Assembly: GCA_001548435.1 (NCBI GenBank)
Contig: AP017308.1
Coordinates: forward strand, 3,791,030-3,855,029
DNA length: 64,000 nucleotides
DNA from: Leptolyngbya sp. NIES-3755
Lineage (GTDB): Bacteria > Cyanobacteriota > Cyanobacteriia > Leptolyngbyales > Leptolyngbyaceae
Reading direction: 5' to 3'
Shown one piece after another: positions 63,895-64,000 of the stretch. How positions within the stretch are numbered: the stretch's first letter is position 1; every line of letters starts with the position of its first letter. Under the pieces are notes generated by a model. The model made no database searches and was not told the DNA's origin. It saw only the letters and a list, made by a program, of their open reading frames with translations. The position numbers were made by a program, and so were the translations under genes.

Positions 63895-63917
63895 CTAAAT
63901 GTAGAGAACACATTTAG
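63895..63917. promoter_or_regulatory. Inverted repeat before the V4R operon
   Basis: CTAAATG (63895-63901) and CATTTAG (63911-63917) form a 7-bp inverted repeat with 9-nt spacer, covering the 5' untranslated region. It may be a regulator site. Confidence 0.5.
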
Positions 63918-63966
63918 AAAGCCGAAACTCTTCTCTCGAAACTCAGACCGTTCTCTCTTGTATGCC

Positions 63967-63980
63967 GTATTTCTAAATAC
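63967..63980. promoter_or_regulatory. Second palindrome upstream of the V4R operon
   Basis: GTATTT-CT-AAATAC is a perfect 6-2-6 inverted repeat about 85 nt before the V4R start. It shares the CTAAAT core with the repeat at 63895-63917. Confidence 0.45.
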
Positions 63981-64000
63981 ACGCTTGTTTGGAGTCGATC

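Noticed and set aside
1-64000. rRNA, tRNA, tmRNA or riboswitch
   Set aside because: No segment was recognised by eye as a cloverleaf or a known conserved RNA core; a covariance-model search would be needed to exclude small RNAs.

Overview
The window is a piece of a cyanobacterial chromosome, most likely from a Leptolyngbya-like filamentous form. The evidence is psaL (photosystem I), a CpcS/CpeS-type phycobiliprotein lyase, a cyanobacterial-type chorismate lyase, many HIP1 octamers GCGATCGC (for example 4534-4541), and several small proteins of a cyanobacterial type. The genus is an inference. I saw no rRNA, tRNA or CRISPR array.

Layout. 1-6407: an edge-truncated gene, psaL, an exported helical protein, a dihaem cytochrome, an Uma2 protein and a membrane protein plus cation/proton antiporter pair. 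6483-18826: a dense phospho-signalling island. Two FHA genes point left. To the right run PP2C, zinc-ribbon kinase-RDD, RDD protein, kinase-FHA, zinc-ribbon VWA protein and FHA-PrsW protease, with overlaps or short gaps and a strong terminator; a kinase with MORN repeats follows. 19079-30817: a Pro/Gln-repeat secreted protein, a radical-SAM spore-photoproduct-lyase relative behind a 12-bp inverted repeat, a TIR-membrane-WD40 protein, membrane proteins, a CobT-like protein, the bilin lyase and a periplasmic binding protein.

30814-35784: a tightly coupled NAD operon on the minus strand, in the order pncB, nadD, nrtR-like Nudix regulator, mntA, hepT, nadE. A HepT/MntA toxin-antitoxin pair sits inside it, and hepT overlaps the start of nadE. 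36228-48020: a 53-aa gene, guanine deaminase, SelO, a GNAT acetyltransferase, MnmE, a large hybrid histidine kinase, a CAP protein, and a divergent LysR regulator/EamA exporter pair. 48469-54692: a nitrogenase-domain orphan, a possible TIR-like protein and a second phospho-signalling locus: zinc-ribbon/kinase-like/PP2C, then a CHAT protease fused to FHA, then an unknown 202-aa protein.

54867-64000: a secreted beta-propeller, panB, sat, small genes including an XRE regulator with a perfect palindrome at its promoter, an HNH pair and a chorismate lyase. An IS4-family insertion (60709-61979, 11-bp target duplication) splits a winged-helix/TPR gene; removing the element and one duplication restores a 392-codon frame. 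That gene is the third of a V4R, roadblock, WH-TPR operon.

How the genes may work together: the two phospho-signalling loci hold kinases (writers), PP2C phosphatases (erasers) and FHA domains (readers) fused to an oxidoreductase, an intramembrane protease, a kinase and a caspase-like protease. The VWA protein carries three TxxD sequences in a disordered linker that fit FHA docking sites. This is the best candidate here for an undescribed system; its function is not known from sequence.
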